Assembly (NCBI RefSeq): GCF_016862175.1 | Contig: NZ_BOML01000092.1 | Location: forward strand, 1 to 57,271 | Source: Paractinoplanes durhamensis | GTDB lineage: Bacteria; Actinomycetota; Actinomycetes; Mycobacteriales; Micromonosporaceae | Direction of reading: 5' to 3' | Length of the DNA: 57,271 nt | In this document: in pieces, positions 27,301 to 34,082 of the stretch | Layout: each line of letters begins with the position of its first letter | Position numbering within the stretch: position 1 is the first letter of the stretch | Made by a program: the position numbers and the translations under genes | Notes under the pieces: generated by a model | Databases searched by the model: none | What the model was told of the DNA's origin: nothing | The model's input: the letters and a program-made list of their open reading frames with translations, nothing else

Positions 27301-29120
27301 ATGGCGGCGAGCTCTTCGGGGTGCGCCGGGCGCGGCGAGAAGTGGGCGGGCTGCCGGTCGAGTTGCTCGGTGATCCCCGCGTCGTCCAGTAACAGGCGCG
27401 GCACCGCGTCGTTCTCCGGAAGATCAGCCTCTGACAGGGTCAGCTCCAGGACCGCGCCCGGCGTCCCGGCGATCGCGTACGCCGCACCGATCTTGGCTAT
27501 CGCGAGCAGGCTGACGGCGAGCAGGTGGCCGCCGGCCGCGGGAAACCGCAGCGACACCAGGGCTCCCGGGCCCACCCCGCGAGCGGTCAGCAGGTGCGCG
27601 AGCCGGTTCGCGGTCTCGTCCAGGTCGGCGTACGACAACGCCCCGCCCGGCCACTCCACCGCGGCGATCCCGGGCTCCTCGGCCACCCGGTCCCGGATCA
27701 GCTCCGCGATCGAGGCCCGTCGCGGTGTCGCGGCGCCGGGCCGGCCCAGCAGCCAGCGGTGCTCACCGGGAAGCAAGGCGTCGAGCCGGGCGACGCTGCC
27801 CGCCAGGTCCGGGCCGTCGCCGTCCCCGATCAGTGCGTTCAGGACCTGGAGGAAGCGCTGTTGCCGGTCGGCGAGACCCGCGTCGTCGTGGCGCAGCGGG
27901 TTCGCCTCGAAGTCGATCCGCATACCGCGGGGGTTGGGCCAGTCGTACACCGTGATGCTGATGTCGTCGATGTAGCGGTTGGACAGGTTGTGGACGACCG
28001 CCGGATGGCCGGCGAACCGGGCGCCGAATCCCTCGAACCCGCCGGCCTGGATATTGATCATCGGCCCGGTGAAGAGCGGCACGTCATCGGGCAGCCGCAG
28101 GTCGCGGCGCAGCCATTCGCCGCGGTAACGCTGATGCCGCACCAGGTCCCGGGTCTTCGCGCCGACCTCGGCGACCAGTGCGGCCAGCCGCAGATCCGGG
28201 GTCACGGTAAGCCGCAGCGGCAGCACGTTGGTGACCATGCCGGGAGTGGTGCGGGCGATCTCGGTCACCCGGGCGCTCACCGGCAGGCCCAGCAGCACGT
28301 CGGGTACGCCGCTGGTGCGGTAGGCGTAGATCGCGGTCGCCGCGATTACCAGGCGGGTCCAGCGCAGACCGGTCGCCTCGCCGAGCTGCCGCAGCCGTTC
28401 GACCTTCTCCGGGGGCAGATAGTCGGTGCTCCGCAGCTGCAGCCGGGGGCGTTCGACGTACCGGCGGGTGAGCCGAGGCGTACCGGCGAGGTCACCGAGC
28501 CGGTCCTGCCAATACTCGCGGTCGACGGCACACTCCGGCGAGGCCGCGTAGGCCTCCTCGGCACGCAGCAGCGGTTCGATCGGACGGGGGCGGACAGCGA
28601 CCGTCTCGCCTGACATCAGCGCCGAGTACACCTCGGCCATCCGTTCCACGACCATGGCGAAACCATGTCCGTCGATCGCCGTACGGTGGATGCACAGGAA
28701 CACGAAGTAGCGGTCCGCCGCCAGGCGTAGCAGCGCCAGCCGGAACGGCGGCTGAGTGGTGAGGTCGATCGGCTCGGTCATCGCAGCCCGCATCCACTGC
28801 ATCGCCGCCGGCTGCGGGTCGGCGGCGGCCGAGACGTCCACCATCGGCATCGGCCAGTCGCCCGGCCGCACGAAGACCTGGGCCGGGCCGTCCGCCGTGT
28901 CCATGACCCGCAGGTGCAGCGACTCGCATTCCTCGACGGTGTGCCGCAATGCGGCCTCGAACCGCACCTCGTCGACCGGGCCGAGGATCTCCACGTACTC
29001 CGCGCCCAGGTAGAGCGGGCTGGCCGGGTCCAGCTGTTCCGCGTACCAGATCGCCTGTTGAGCGGCGGAGAGCGGAAACACGGTCGGCTGTTGATCCGGC
29101 ATCTGGGCCATCCTCGTCAT
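15384..29120 (-). CDS. Four-module NRPS with two dead A domains (C*-A*-T / C-A-T / C-A-T / C-A*-T-E*)
   Basis: 4578 residues. Module 1 (about 1-1030): C with HRTAIDG, so the catalytic second His is Arg; A without the P-loop (LLTQAGLSQA in its place) and with the final Lys replaced (RGTVDR); carrier intact (LGGSSLQ). Module 2: C HHIAADG; full A domain, code DFWSVGMVH, predicted Thr; T GGHSLL. Module 3: C HHIACDG; full A domain, code DVQFIGHAA, closest to Pro (DVQFIAHVV); T GGHSLL. Module 4: C HHIAGDG; A with no P-loop, no A8 and no final Lys (GGVDWSAL); T LGGDSI. The last 470 residues look like an epimerisation domain (KEQIRAAYAGGLSFGLLRYLN), but HHxxxDG reads HDFAADA, so it should be inactive. 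The start codon overlaps the stop of the AL-KR-carrier gene (ATGA). No thioesterase domain is present, so the chain passes to another protein. Confidence 0.93.
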   Translation of the reverse strand: MTRMAQMPDQQPTVFPLSAAQQAIWYAEQLDPASPLYLGAEYVEILGPVDEVRFEAALRHTVEECESLHLRVMDTADGPAQVFVRPGDWPMPMVDVSAAADPQPAAMQWMRAAMTEPIDLTTQPPFRLALLRLAADRYFVFLCIHRTAIDGHGFAMVVERMAEVYSALMSGETVAVRPRPIEPLLRAEEAYAASPECAVDREYWQDRLGDLAGTPRLTRRYVERPRLQLRSTDYLPPEKVERLRQLGEATGLRWTRLVIAATAIYAYRTSGVPDVLLGLPVSARVTEIARTTPGMVTNVLPLRLTVTPDLRLAALVAEVGAKTRDLVRHQRYRGEWLRRDLRLPDDVPLFTGPMINIQAGGFEGFGARFAGHPAVVHNLSNRYIDDISITVYDWPNPRGMRIDFEANPLRHDDAGLADRQQRFLQVLNALIGDGDGPDLAGSVARLDALLPGEHRWLLGRPGAATPRRASIAELIRDRVAEEPGIAAVEWPGGALSYADLDETANRLAHLLTARGVGPGALVSLRFPAAGGHLLAVSLLAIAKIGAAYAIAGTPGAVLELTLSEADLPENDAVPRLLLDDAGITEQLDRQPAHFSPRPAHPEELAAIAGGAVLLTQAGLSQALVAEYAGVGGRRTVLIGSTDPSWSAYATLAILTAGRTLVATPDFSDDNPEELVPWLERSDADTVSCTGAMLAQLVEAADAVGSDLPGVQQVVQSGDRFVPVANLRRWWDRVPGRRLHHRYGLAEAPVAAATTWPEFAGRWPTVLAGGRPVAGHAGFVLDAGLAPVPPGVPGELYLFAAHLPTCYANRPGASAAAFVACPYGPPGARMVRTGDLARWNADGELEVLGPAADRRTVRGYGIEAGRVEAAIAAHESVAGVAVVARDAALVGYVTGVAGIPVDEEELRRFAADRLPEFMLPAAFVGVGPLPLTPRGTVDRAALPAPGTPADRAGKGARTEAEELLCRLFADTLGVASVEADDNFFLLGGSSLQCSLLRNKVQAAFGVDVPLRDVFAHPTVAGLAGRLGQAGTPRPPLRAETRPERVPLSPAQDRLWFLYRMQGLSATYNMPLVLRLSGRCDREALTAALWDVTERHETLRTVFPEDGGIAHQRVLPIEAAAPVPHVHVTDEEELPARLAEVVRYGFDLAVEAPIRVELFEVGPSLHVLVVLLHHIAADGWSLVPLARDLAESYAAHLNGDSPRWEPLPVQYADYTLWQRRLIEETADPDSVFSLQSKHWLRVLAGLPEELVLPADRARPAAGSYRGGTVPVVIDADLHAALIAIARECGATVFMVLHAGLAALLTRLGAGRDIPIGVPVAGRFDSALDNLVGFFVNMLVLRADTSGDPAFTELVRRVRDADLTAFAHPDVPFEYLVEALNPQRSTARHPLFQVMLAVQDAPGAAFQMPGLQVELQRVATGTARVDLHFNLFEYRDERGAPAGLAGTCEFSADLFDEPTAVALAERWVQLLRGVAARPEARIGAVDLLSAGERRALAPGRPAQPVTATLPELFAQQVSRTPEAVAVSDGERELTYAELNAAADRLAAALRARGAAPERLVGLALPRSADLVVAVLAVLKAGAGYVPLDPSYPAARLAFMLADADPIVVVSTLATAGSLPPGTPLLIMDDADLASPEAPAAHAPAPDNVAYVIYTSGSTGRPKGCAVTHANVVRLMSSLRQWFDYSADDTWTLFHSYAFDFSIWEMWGALLAGGRLVVVPWEVTRAPDRFLRLLVDQGVTVLSQTPSAFYQLMAADAERPEIGSGLRLRRVVFGGEALDESRLGDWYARHPDDAPGLVNMYGTTETTVHATFQAVDARTAAGGGGRIGVPIPDLDLFVLEPGLQLAAPGVTGELYVAGPGLSRGYLGHAGLSAERFVACPFGPPGARMYRTGDLARWAADATLRYVGRADDQVKVRGFRIELGEIEAALAACAGVGQAAVVARPDGMGGVRLVGFAVPASGAGEVDGRAVRRELAETLPEYMVPSALMVLPRLPLTGNGKLDRAALPEPDRGSGDEFGRPPRGVLEELMCGLYAEVLGWPSVGVDDSFFQIGGHSLLATRLVSRIRLVLGAEVAIRDVFDSPTPAGLAAVVAAATAVVRLPLRVCAPVNGPVPLSYAQRRLWFLHRLEGPGATYNVPLVLELSGHLDAAALRLALTDVVGRHEALRTVFPDEDGVAWQRILPAADAVVPFEVVEAAEDSDDLLAEAVRYPFRLAEQIPVRVTLFRLGPDEHVLLVLMHHIACDGWSLAPLTDDLVAAYTARSNGHEPSWTPLPVQYADYTVWQRDLLGSGEDPDAMLSAQVGYWRAALAGLPDELPMPADRPRPVVTSFRGGFVDFDFPPELHAAMAALAARTGTTLFMVLQAGLSALLTRLGAGTDIPIGTPIAGRTDTALDDLIGFFVNTLVCRIDTGGRPTFTELLTRVREQALAAYAHQDVPFEYLVEALNPPRSAARHPLFQIGLVLQNSAAGTLEMPGLRLRQRRVPTGTARFDLMISVREQDGSLTATVEYSTDLYEPGTVRALTERWQRLLTAAVDRPDTPITDITVLAPHEVAALVPPVPTDVDAGSMPAPCELFQRQVARTPDATAVVDGAVHLSYAELDAAANRLARLLVSHGAGPERVVAVGLARSAELVVAIVAVLKTGAAYLPVNPDHPVARISRVLSDVRPTAIVSTGAVAAGWAGAVHPDLPEPLLLDDPGMMAALAGLRDTTMTDAERLHPLHPAHPAYVIYTSGSTGTPKGVVMPAAALSNLVRWQIGVLPGGPGRRTAQFAALGFDVSVQELLGALACGRTLVTIAAETRADMAALVRWLDDSGIDQLFAVNSVIGALAGAAMDAGLPLAGLRDVIQGGEALHLGERAWQWFDSVPGRRLHNHYGPTETHAATAYTVPDRAGLRPEPLPIGAPIDGLRCYLLDADLRPVPPGVLGELYLAGTGLARGYQGRAGMSAERFVACPFGIGARMYRTGDLCRQDAAGVLRFAGRTDDQVKVRGFRVEPGEIEAALAACADVGQAAVVAWPGGAAGVRLVGYATSVPGAADLDGRVLREQMAVRLPDYMVPAAVMVLERLPLTSNGKLDRAALPEPDFGASGGRSPRGVLEELMCGLYAEVLGLDAVGVDDSFFDVGGHSLLATRLVSRIRSVLGAEVAIRDVFDSPTPAGLAAVVAAATAVVRPPLRTRPASMSRVPLSFAQRRLWFLHRLEGPGASYNMPLVLELSGHLDEAAMRQALTDVVARHETLRTMFPDEDGVAWQEIVPVDRLSVPFDVVEVGGGAVAELLAEEVRYPFELAEQIPVRATLFRLGADRYVLLVLFHHIAGDGWSLAPLRADLVAAYLARRDGQAPSWEPLPVQYADYTVWQRELLGAEDDPDAVFTAQVGYWRAALAGLPDELSLPTDLPRPAASSFRGDTFTFDFRPELYAAMTALVTRTGTTLFMVLQAGLAALLTRLGAGTDIPLGSPIAGRTDTALDDLIGFFVNMLVLRTDTSGRPTFTELLTRVRERALAGYANQDVPFEYLVEALNPPRAAARHPLFQTGLVLQNAATTDIEMPGLHVRPYRVPTGTARFDLMISVREQHGTLTATLEYSTDLYEPDSVRILAERWQRLLVAATDRPDTPITDIAVLSADELAWLCAPPAPAATIGVLPGPAGTPTGPAAPARIAALVGQPENAAAIHQAIFAAGAVCVPVDPDWPGTRIRAVLAAAGAELLITDLAQLPDGVGPDIAVRGPLDLPASGATPWPDEAAYLLYDRETDGLVTQTHRGLAAVAADPRWSGTAGPLFVERLLLTTAPAATVWAPLLSGRTIVSDPGQATEIMLTAAAFHRMAGADPAALPNAGHIVVLDGLPRSTAVDAVTAACPGTTVLGVPGTPSTGGAPLAGETVGGTARYVLDDDLRPVPPGVVGQLYVAGPAIGRECHGAASRTAERWIPCPFGPPGGRMLRTGRLGRWTTGGELRLVVPAALVEDVTSSHPHVADVALVGGDRRVAYVVASGSVAPEPDELMNWLAERLPESSVPDAVVVVDALPLTPDGGVDWSALTEAPAVAESRPPRNAREERLCRLFADVLGRSDVGVEEGFFALGGDSIVSIQLVARARAAGLLFTAQDVYRYKTPAAIAVVAAEPDAGADDSTGPVPAPPHVAWSRGRPDSPDRHHTMVLRAPDGATPELLREALEAVWRRHGALRVRLDEAVIPVAAEDARPGLLDVVDASDFDERTWTEQAGSAATAAAARLDPGAGTMLQAVHLDPGPPGGGWLVVVVHDFAADAESLRVLADGLADAYAAVAGGRPPALNGPALSYRSWASPLPELAAELAGELPHWCQVLATAQPPWPPDGADAGTAPPLRTVLPAQTGTALLTTTAAAFLATTEELLLAALAIAVAGAGNSPDTGVLIEVDPQDRPAGLAPGEIGRFTAPVPVCLRPGRIEQSDGAALSDAVKQIKEQIRAAYAGGLSFGLLRYLNPETAAVLGGLDLPPIGFCHRGPASGGSANPASDAWPEVPGVVDGGDRAPGGYLLSLGTGTTREGRLAATWQWDRGVLSAVQVRRLSDDWVEVLSTLVEAAEGKGVRGLTPSDVGLVSLSQADLDELDLNWMT
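18390..19870 (-). repeat. Near-duplicate carrier-condensation unit, copy 1 (modules 3/4)
   Basis: The DNA for the carrier domain of module 3 and the C domain of module 4 closely matches the unit at 21590-23060. Stretches around 19630-19760 differ at only a few positions, including the linker encoding FDSPTPAGLAAVVAAATAVV. This suggests recent duplication or gene conversion inside the NRPS gene. Confidence 0.75.
21590..23060 (-). repeat. Near-duplicate carrier-condensation unit, copy 2 (modules 2/3)
   Basis: Partner of the unit at 18390-19870: carrier domain of module 2 plus C domain of module 3. The best-conserved parts are the carrier/linker (22830-22980) and the C-domain end (21590-21690); the middle is less similar. 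The A domains between the copies are unrelated in pocket code, which fits exchange of A domains between conserved C and T borders. Confidence 0.75.
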
Positions 29121-32100
29121 ACCTGAACCGCGACGGCGCCGGCGAACTGGCGCAACGTCGGGTTCTCATAAAGCATCCGGACCGGGTAGTCGGTGCCGAG
29201 GGTTTCGTTGATCCGGGCCAGCAACCGCATCGCTCGAAGGGAGCTGCCGCCCAGATGGAAGAAGCTGTCGTCGCGGCCGACCCGCGGCGCGGCCAGCACC
29301 TGGCCCCAGATGCCGGCGAGCCGATGTTCCAAGTCGCCCTGCGGTTCCTGGTAGCCGCCGCCGGCGACGAGCCGGGCCGCGGACCGGAGCTGCGGGGCCG
29401 CCGGCCGGCCGGCGGCGTCCCGGGGGATCTCGGACAGCACGGCGACGGTGCACCGGGCCGCGGCGTCCGGATCGGCCCGGGCGAGCCGTGCGCGCACCGC
29501 TTCGGCCAGATCGGTACCGGACACGGTGGAGTCGACGGCGGTCACCGCCAGCAGCGTGCCGACGATATCGAGGTGGTCGGTGGCCAGTGCCGCCTGGATG
29601 TGCTCGTTGCTGCCGTTGAGACCGATCAGAATGGTGGAGTGCTCGGCCGACAGCGCGCTCACGAACGCCGCGATGCCGTAGCCCGGCTCGATCATCCGGA
29701 AACCGCGATGCGTGGCCGCGTCCGCGAACGGGCTGCCCGTGTTCATGCCGGTGTCGCGCCACATGCTCCAGGCGAGGCAGCGGGTCGGGAGACCACCGGC
29801 GGCACGATGGCCGGCCAGGGAGAACAGCGCGCTGTTGGCCGCGGAGTACGCGGCGAAGGTGCTGCCGCCGAAGTAGCCGTTGACCGAGGAGAACAGCACC
29901 AGCGGAGTGTCCGGCCGGGCAGCCAGCCAGCGGTCGAGGGACCAGGCGCCGCACACCTTGGCGTCAGTCATCTGCTCGAACCAGCCGGCCGCCTCACGCA
30001 GCAGCGTGTGTGACTCCGGCTCCGACCACTGCGGCAACACGCTCGCACCGGCGAGGTGCAGCACACCGTCCACCGGGCCCCAGTCGCGTTCGGCCGCGAT
30101 CACCGCCGCGTCGATCGCGTCCGGGTCGGTCACGTCCGCGTTCGCGTACCGCACGTCACCGAGTTCACGCAGCTCGGCCAGGCGAAGCCCGGCGACGCCC
30201 TGGCCCGGTGCGACGTTCACGGTCCGGCCGAGGACGAGCAGCCGGCACCGGTAGGTGGCGAGGAGGTACTGGGCCAGCTCGAAGCCGATCCCGCCGAGGC
30301 CGCCGGTGAGCAGATAGTGCCCGCCGGGCCGCAGCGCACCGGGCCCGGCCGGTGAATCATCGAGATCGGGAGCCGGCCGCAACCGCGGCACCAGACGCCG
30401 CCCACCGCGATCGGCCACGATCGGCTCGTCGCCGGCGGCCCGCAGTTCGCGGCGGATCGCGGCGACGACCGATTCGGCATTCCCGGCCACGTCCAGCTGG
30501 CGGACCGAACGCAGCACCGATTCCTCGGCCGCGCTCCGCACGAAACCGGCGACACCGGCCGCGCGGGCGTCGAAGCGATCACCGCCGCTCACCTGATGGC
30601 CCCCGCGGGTGACCACGAGCAGGTCGACCGGCTCGCCGGCGAGCGCCTGGGTCAGCCAGAGCAGTGCCGCCAGGGTGCCGTTCACGGCCGCCCGGAACTC
30701 CGCCGGAGTGGCCGGGTCCGGTTGTTCGGTGAGCGGCCAGGCGAAGACCACGGCGGACAACGCAACGCCGTCGGCGCGCAGTTCCTCGACCAGACGGCGA
30801 TAGTCGTCCGGGGCCGCCGGGTCGATCTCGTGATGACGGCTGCCGACCCGAGCGAAGCCGGCGCCGGGCCGCACGGTGTGCACCGATGCCGCCGCCAACC
30901 CGGCCGGGTCCGCATCCGCGGGCGCGAACCACAGCACACCACCGGGGCCGGCCGCCGCGACGGTCGCCGGCTCCGCCTGCCACACCGGAACGAAGCACCA
31001 CGGGTCGGGATCGGCCGGCACGGCGAGGCTCTGCAACCGCTCGTCGAAGTCGCCGGACCGCAGCCGGGCCACCAACTCCGTACGCTGAATCTTGCCGCTC
31101 TCGGTCTTCGGGAACTCCGCCTCGCTGACCGGCACGACGATGTCCGGCGGCAGGCCGAGGTCCGCCGCCAGGGTGGCCCGGATGGCGGCGCAGACCGTGC
31201 CGTCGTCGTCGCCGGGCACCGCGGGGACGAAGAACACCGCGAGCCGGTCCGTGCCCTCGTCCTCGTCCGGGACGCCGCAGGCCGCCACGTAGGTGACCGC
31301 GACGCCGGGCACCTGCGACACGGTCGACTCGATCTCGTGGCAGAGGTAGTTGGCGCCGCGGACGACGATGAGGTCCTTCTCCCGGCCGGTGAGCGTCGCC
31401 CGGCCGGCCCGGATGAACGCCAGGTCGCCGGTGTTGAACCAGCCGTCGGCGACGAACGACTCGCGGTTGGCTTCGGCGTTGCCGTAATAGTGGCGCAGCA
31501 TCGTCGCCCCGCGGATCTGCAACCGGCCGACGCGCGACTCCGGCAGCACCCGGCCGGTTCCGTCGACCACGCGCAGGGTCACACCGGGGATCGGGGCGCC
31601 GACCTCGGTGAGGGTCACGGTGTCCGGCGCACCCGGCACGTCGTACACCAGGGCGCCGGCGAGCGAGCTCTGCTGGACGGTCACCGTGCCGGCAGCCTCG
31701 TCGGCGCCGAAGAGACGGCCGCCGGTGACCCCGGAGGACGTCTCCGACATACCCCAGGTCGCCACCATCGCGTCGGCCGGCAGGCCGTGCGGCGCCAGCA
31801 GACGCACAAACCGCTGGGCAGTGCGGGCCACCACCGCCTCGCCGGCGTTACAGATGTTGCGCAGCGCGGACAGCTGCCAGGATCCGCGGCCGAGCCTGGC
31901 CTCCTGGGCGTTGACGAGCGCGAACGCGAAGTTCGGCGCCCAGGTGTTGGTGGCCCGGTGCCGGTCGGCCCAGTCCAGCCAGCGCAACGGGTCGGCGACG
32001 AACGCGTCGGCGCGCGCGTTGACCTGATCACAGCCGAGGAAGACGTCCCGGACCTGGTACATGACGATGCCGCCGACATGGTCCAGCGGCATCCAGTTGA

Positions 32101-32944
32101 GCGAGACCTCGTGTTCGTCGAACCCGTTGGCCACCGCGGTGGCCCAGGTGCGGGCCGCGATCGTCCGGTGCGGGTGCTGCACGCACTTGGGCACGCCGGT
32201 GCTACCCGAGGTGAGCAGGTTGAGGGCGATGTCGTCCGGCTCAGCGGGGTACCAGTCGGGGTCGCGCGGGCCGTCGGCGAGTTCCTCCACCGCGGCCACC
32301 ACGACGTCGCCGTCCCACAGCTCACGGACCGCGCCCACCACGTCGAGCAGGGCGGCGTCGGTGACGATCGGCGGACGGTCCAGCAGATGCCAGGCGCTGC
32401 GGAGCTTGCGGACCACGGCGTTGTCCACGGTGTAGGTGGGCGCCACGCCGACCGGGGTGGGCAGGAAACCCCCGAGCAGGCAGCCCCAGTAGGCCGTGAC
32501 GAAGTTCTGGTTGTCGTCGCACTGCAGCAGCACCGACTCGCCCGGCCGCAGTCCGAGGCGGCGCAGACCCCGCAGCACCCGCTCGGCGCCGTCGAGCAGC
32601 GCCGGGTACGTCTGCCGCCGGGTGGAGCCGTCGGCCCCGATGTACGTGGTGCCGTGGCCGGGATGCCGCTCGGCGGCACGTGCCAGCGCGGCGGGCAGCG
32701 TGGCCGGCCAGTCGGCCGGCAACGACAACGGGCCACCGTCGGCGACCGCCGGTGGCCCGTCGAAGCTCTCGGCCTCCGGCACGGCCGGCGCAGCGCGGGT
32801 CGCGGCCGGCTCGGGTGGCGCCTCGGGCAGGACGCGCGCCGGGGCGTAGCGGACGACCGCGGCCGCGTCGGCGATCCCCGGTACCGTGCCGGCCAGCGCG
32901 ACGAGCCGATCCAGCTCTGCCGTCTCGTCAGTGAATCCGGTCAT
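29117..32944 (-). CDS. Acyl-AMP ligase - ketoreductase - carrier protein (second copy)
   Basis: About 1275 residues, a paralogue of the protein at 7777-11598 with the same order of domains. Ligase: LLTSGSTGVPK, NWMPLDHVGG, FPKTESGKIQRTE. KR: YLLTGGLGGIGFELA, DAKVCGA, FSSVNGYFGG, YSAAN. Carrier: FFHLGGSSLRAMR. The segment between KR and carrier again contains a worn A-domain C-terminus. ATG 32944 is chosen because AGGAGG lies 8 bases upstream. The stop overlaps the start of the large NRPS, so the two are made together, and this protein is the natural donor or trans-loader for that NRPS, whose first module cannot adenylate. The acid it activates cannot be read from the sequence. Confidence 0.87.
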   Translation of the reverse strand: MTGFTDETAELDRLVALAGTVPGIADAAAVVRYAPARVLPEAPPEPAATRAAPAVPEAESFDGPPAVADGGPLSLPADWPATLPAALARAAERHPGHGTTYIGADGSTRRQTYPALLDGAERVLRGLRRLGLRPGESVLLQCDDNQNFVTAYWGCLLGGFLPTPVGVAPTYTVDNAVVRKLRSAWHLLDRPPIVTDAALLDVVGAVRELWDGDVVVAAVEELADGPRDPDWYPAEPDDIALNLLTSGSTGVPKCVQHPHRTIAARTWATAVANGFDEHEVSLNWMPLDHVGGIVMYQVRDVFLGCDQVNARADAFVADPLRWLDWADRHRATNTWAPNFAFALVNAQEARLGRGSWQLSALRNICNAGEAVVARTAQRFVRLLAPHGLPADAMVATWGMSETSSGVTGGRLFGADEAAGTVTVQQSSLAGALVYDVPGAPDTVTLTEVGAPIPGVTLRVVDGTGRVLPESRVGRLQIRGATMLRHYYGNAEANRESFVADGWFNTGDLAFIRAGRATLTGREKDLIVVRGANYLCHEIESTVSQVPGVAVTYVAACGVPDEDEGTDRLAVFFVPAVPGDDDGTVCAAIRATLAADLGLPPDIVVPVSEAEFPKTESGKIQRTELVARLRSGDFDERLQSLAVPADPDPWCFVPVWQAEPATVAAAGPGGVLWFAPADADPAGLAAASVHTVRPGAGFARVGSRHHEIDPAAPDDYRRLVEELRADGVALSAVVFAWPLTEQPDPATPAEFRAAVNGTLAALLWLTQALAGEPVDLLVVTRGGHQVSGGDRFDARAAGVAGFVRSAAEESVLRSVRQLDVAGNAESVVAAIRRELRAAGDEPIVADRGGRRLVPRLRPAPDLDDSPAGPGALRPGGHYLLTGGLGGIGFELAQYLLATYRCRLLVLGRTVNVAPGQGVAGLRLAELRELGDVRYANADVTDPDAIDAAVIAAERDWGPVDGVLHLAGASVLPQWSEPESHTLLREAAGWFEQMTDAKVCGAWSLDRWLAARPDTPLVLFSSVNGYFGGSTFAAYSAANSALFSLAGHRAAGGLPTRCLAWSMWRDTGMNTGSPFADAATHRGFRMIEPGYGIAAFVSALSAEHSTILIGLNGSNEHIQAALATDHLDIVGTLLAVTAVDSTVSGTDLAEAVRARLARADPDAAARCTVAVLSEIPRDAAGRPAAPQLRSAARLVAGGGYQEPQGDLEHRLAGIWGQVLAAPRVGRDDSFFHLGGSSLRAMRLLARINETLGTDYPVRMLYENPTLRQFAGAVAVQV

Positions 32945-32984
32945 GTGCTGGGCCTCCTGTCCGCGGGGTGTGCACCATCGATGG

Positions 32985-33725
32985 TCAGGACAGCGCTTCG
33001 GCCATCGCCTCGATGATCTCGTCCGGGTTGTCATTGACGAAGAAGTGCCCGCCTTCGACCACGCGCATGGTGAACGGGCCGGTGGTGTGCTTCTCCCAGG
33101 CGGCGACATCGGCCGGGTCGGTACGCGGATCGCGGCTGCCGGTGAACGTCGTGATCGGGCAGGACATGGGGGTCCGCTCCCGGTACTCGTACTGCTCCCA
33201 CAGCGTGAAGTCGGCGCGGATGCAGGGCAACAGCATCGACATCAGGTCGTCGTCGGCGAGCGCCTCGGGCGCGAAGCCGTCGAAGTCACGCAGCTGCTCC
33301 TTGAACGCGTCGTCGGGCAGATGGCGCACCGGCGGGTTCCGCGGCGGCAGATCCGGAGCGCCCTGCGCGGCCAGGAACAGGTGCCGCGGCTGTACCCCGA
33401 ACCGGCGCCGGCATTCCGCCGCAACCTCGTAGGCGAGCAGGGCCCCCGCGCAGTGACCGAAAAGCGCCATCGGGGTGATCAGGTAAGGACGCAACGCCGC
33501 GGTGATCGTCCGCACCATCGGCCCGAGTTCGGTGAACGGCGCCTCGGACTGACGGTCCTCACGGCCGGGCAGCTGGACGGTGGCGATCTCCACCGACGGC
33601 GGGAAACGGTCCGGCCAGCTTCCGAAGATGGAACTTCCCGCACCGGCGTACGGCAGGCAGAACAGACGGACCCGGGAGGAGCGGCGATGGGCGCGCCGGA
33701 TCAGCGGGGTCTCGACGGGCAGCAC
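32985..33725 (-). CDS. Type II thioesterase with Cys nucleophile (GHCAG)
   Basis: About 246 residues, the usual length of external thioesterases that clear misloaded carrier domains. The N-terminal LFCLPYAGAGSSIFGSW is characteristic. The nucleophile elbow reads FGHCAGALLAYEVA: the usual Ser of GHSxG is Cys (codon TGC at 33452-33450). The catalytic Asp (GSRDPRTD) and His (VEGGHFFV) are in place. GTG 33725 is chosen, starting VLPVETPLIRR, because it follows the MbtH stop by 4 bases and because the relic at 2529-3092 preserves the same beginning. Ser-to-Cys thioesterases are known but are mostly chain-releasing domains, so a role beyond editing is possible. Confidence 0.9.
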   Translation of the reverse strand: MLPVETPLIRRAHRRSSRVRLFCLPYAGAGSSIFGSWPDRFPPSVEIATVQLPGREDRQSEAPFTELGPMVRTITAALRPYLITPMALFGHCAGALLAYEVAAECRRRFGVQPRHLFLAAQGAPDLPPRNPPVRHLPDDAFKEQLRDFDGFAPEALADDDLMSMLLPCIRADFTLWEQYEYRERTPMSCPITTFTGSRDPRTDPADVAAWEKHTTGPFTMRVVEGGHFFVNDNPDEIIEAMAEALS

Positions 33726-33729
33726 CGGA

Positions 33730-33945
33730 TCACACCTTCTCTTCCATGGCGATCCGCAGGCTCTTCGGGCGCATGTCGGTCCAGTGCTGCTCGATGTGGT
33801 CCAGGCAGTCCTGCCGGGAGCTCTGCTCCCGCACGACCCGCCAGCCATCCGGCACGTCGATGAAGGCCGGCCACAACGAGTACTGCTCCTCGTCGTTGAT
33901 GAGGACGAGATAGGTGCCTTCCGGATCCTCGAATGGATTCGTCAC
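33730..33945 (-). CDS. MbtH-like protein (A-domain chaperone)
   Basis: 71 residues with the family signature: NDEEQYSLWP, VPDGWRVV, and SRQDCLDHIEQHWTDMRP. MbtH-like proteins bind NRPS adenylation domains and support folding and activity. It starts at GTG 33945 with AAGGAG upstream and is first in the operon MbtH - thioesterase - AL-KR-carrier - NRPS. Its first codons and leader are copied in the relic at 3092. Confidence 0.96.
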   Translation of the reverse strand: MTNPFEDPEGTYLVLINDEEQYSLWPAFIDVPDGWRVVREQSSRQDCLDHIEQHWTDMRPKSLRIAMEEKV

Positions 33946-34082
33946 TTCTGCTCCTTAATAGGCATTGCAGGATTTCGCAATTCGCCGCCGGCATTCCGCA
34001 CCGCGCGGACGCGCCACCATTCGAGGGTGGAGACGGATCGACGGCCGAGCCGCCGCGAAGGTGAGTTTCCGGTTCCCATCGG

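Noticed and set aside
32945..33109. Extension of the second AL-KR-carrier protein upstream of 32944
   Set aside because: It overlaps the thioesterase gene out of frame, while ATG 32944 has an AGGAGG site.
33726..33848. N-terminal extension of the thioesterase to 33848
   Set aside because: It would run through the MbtH gene in another frame; the family start and the relic copy both support GTG 33725.
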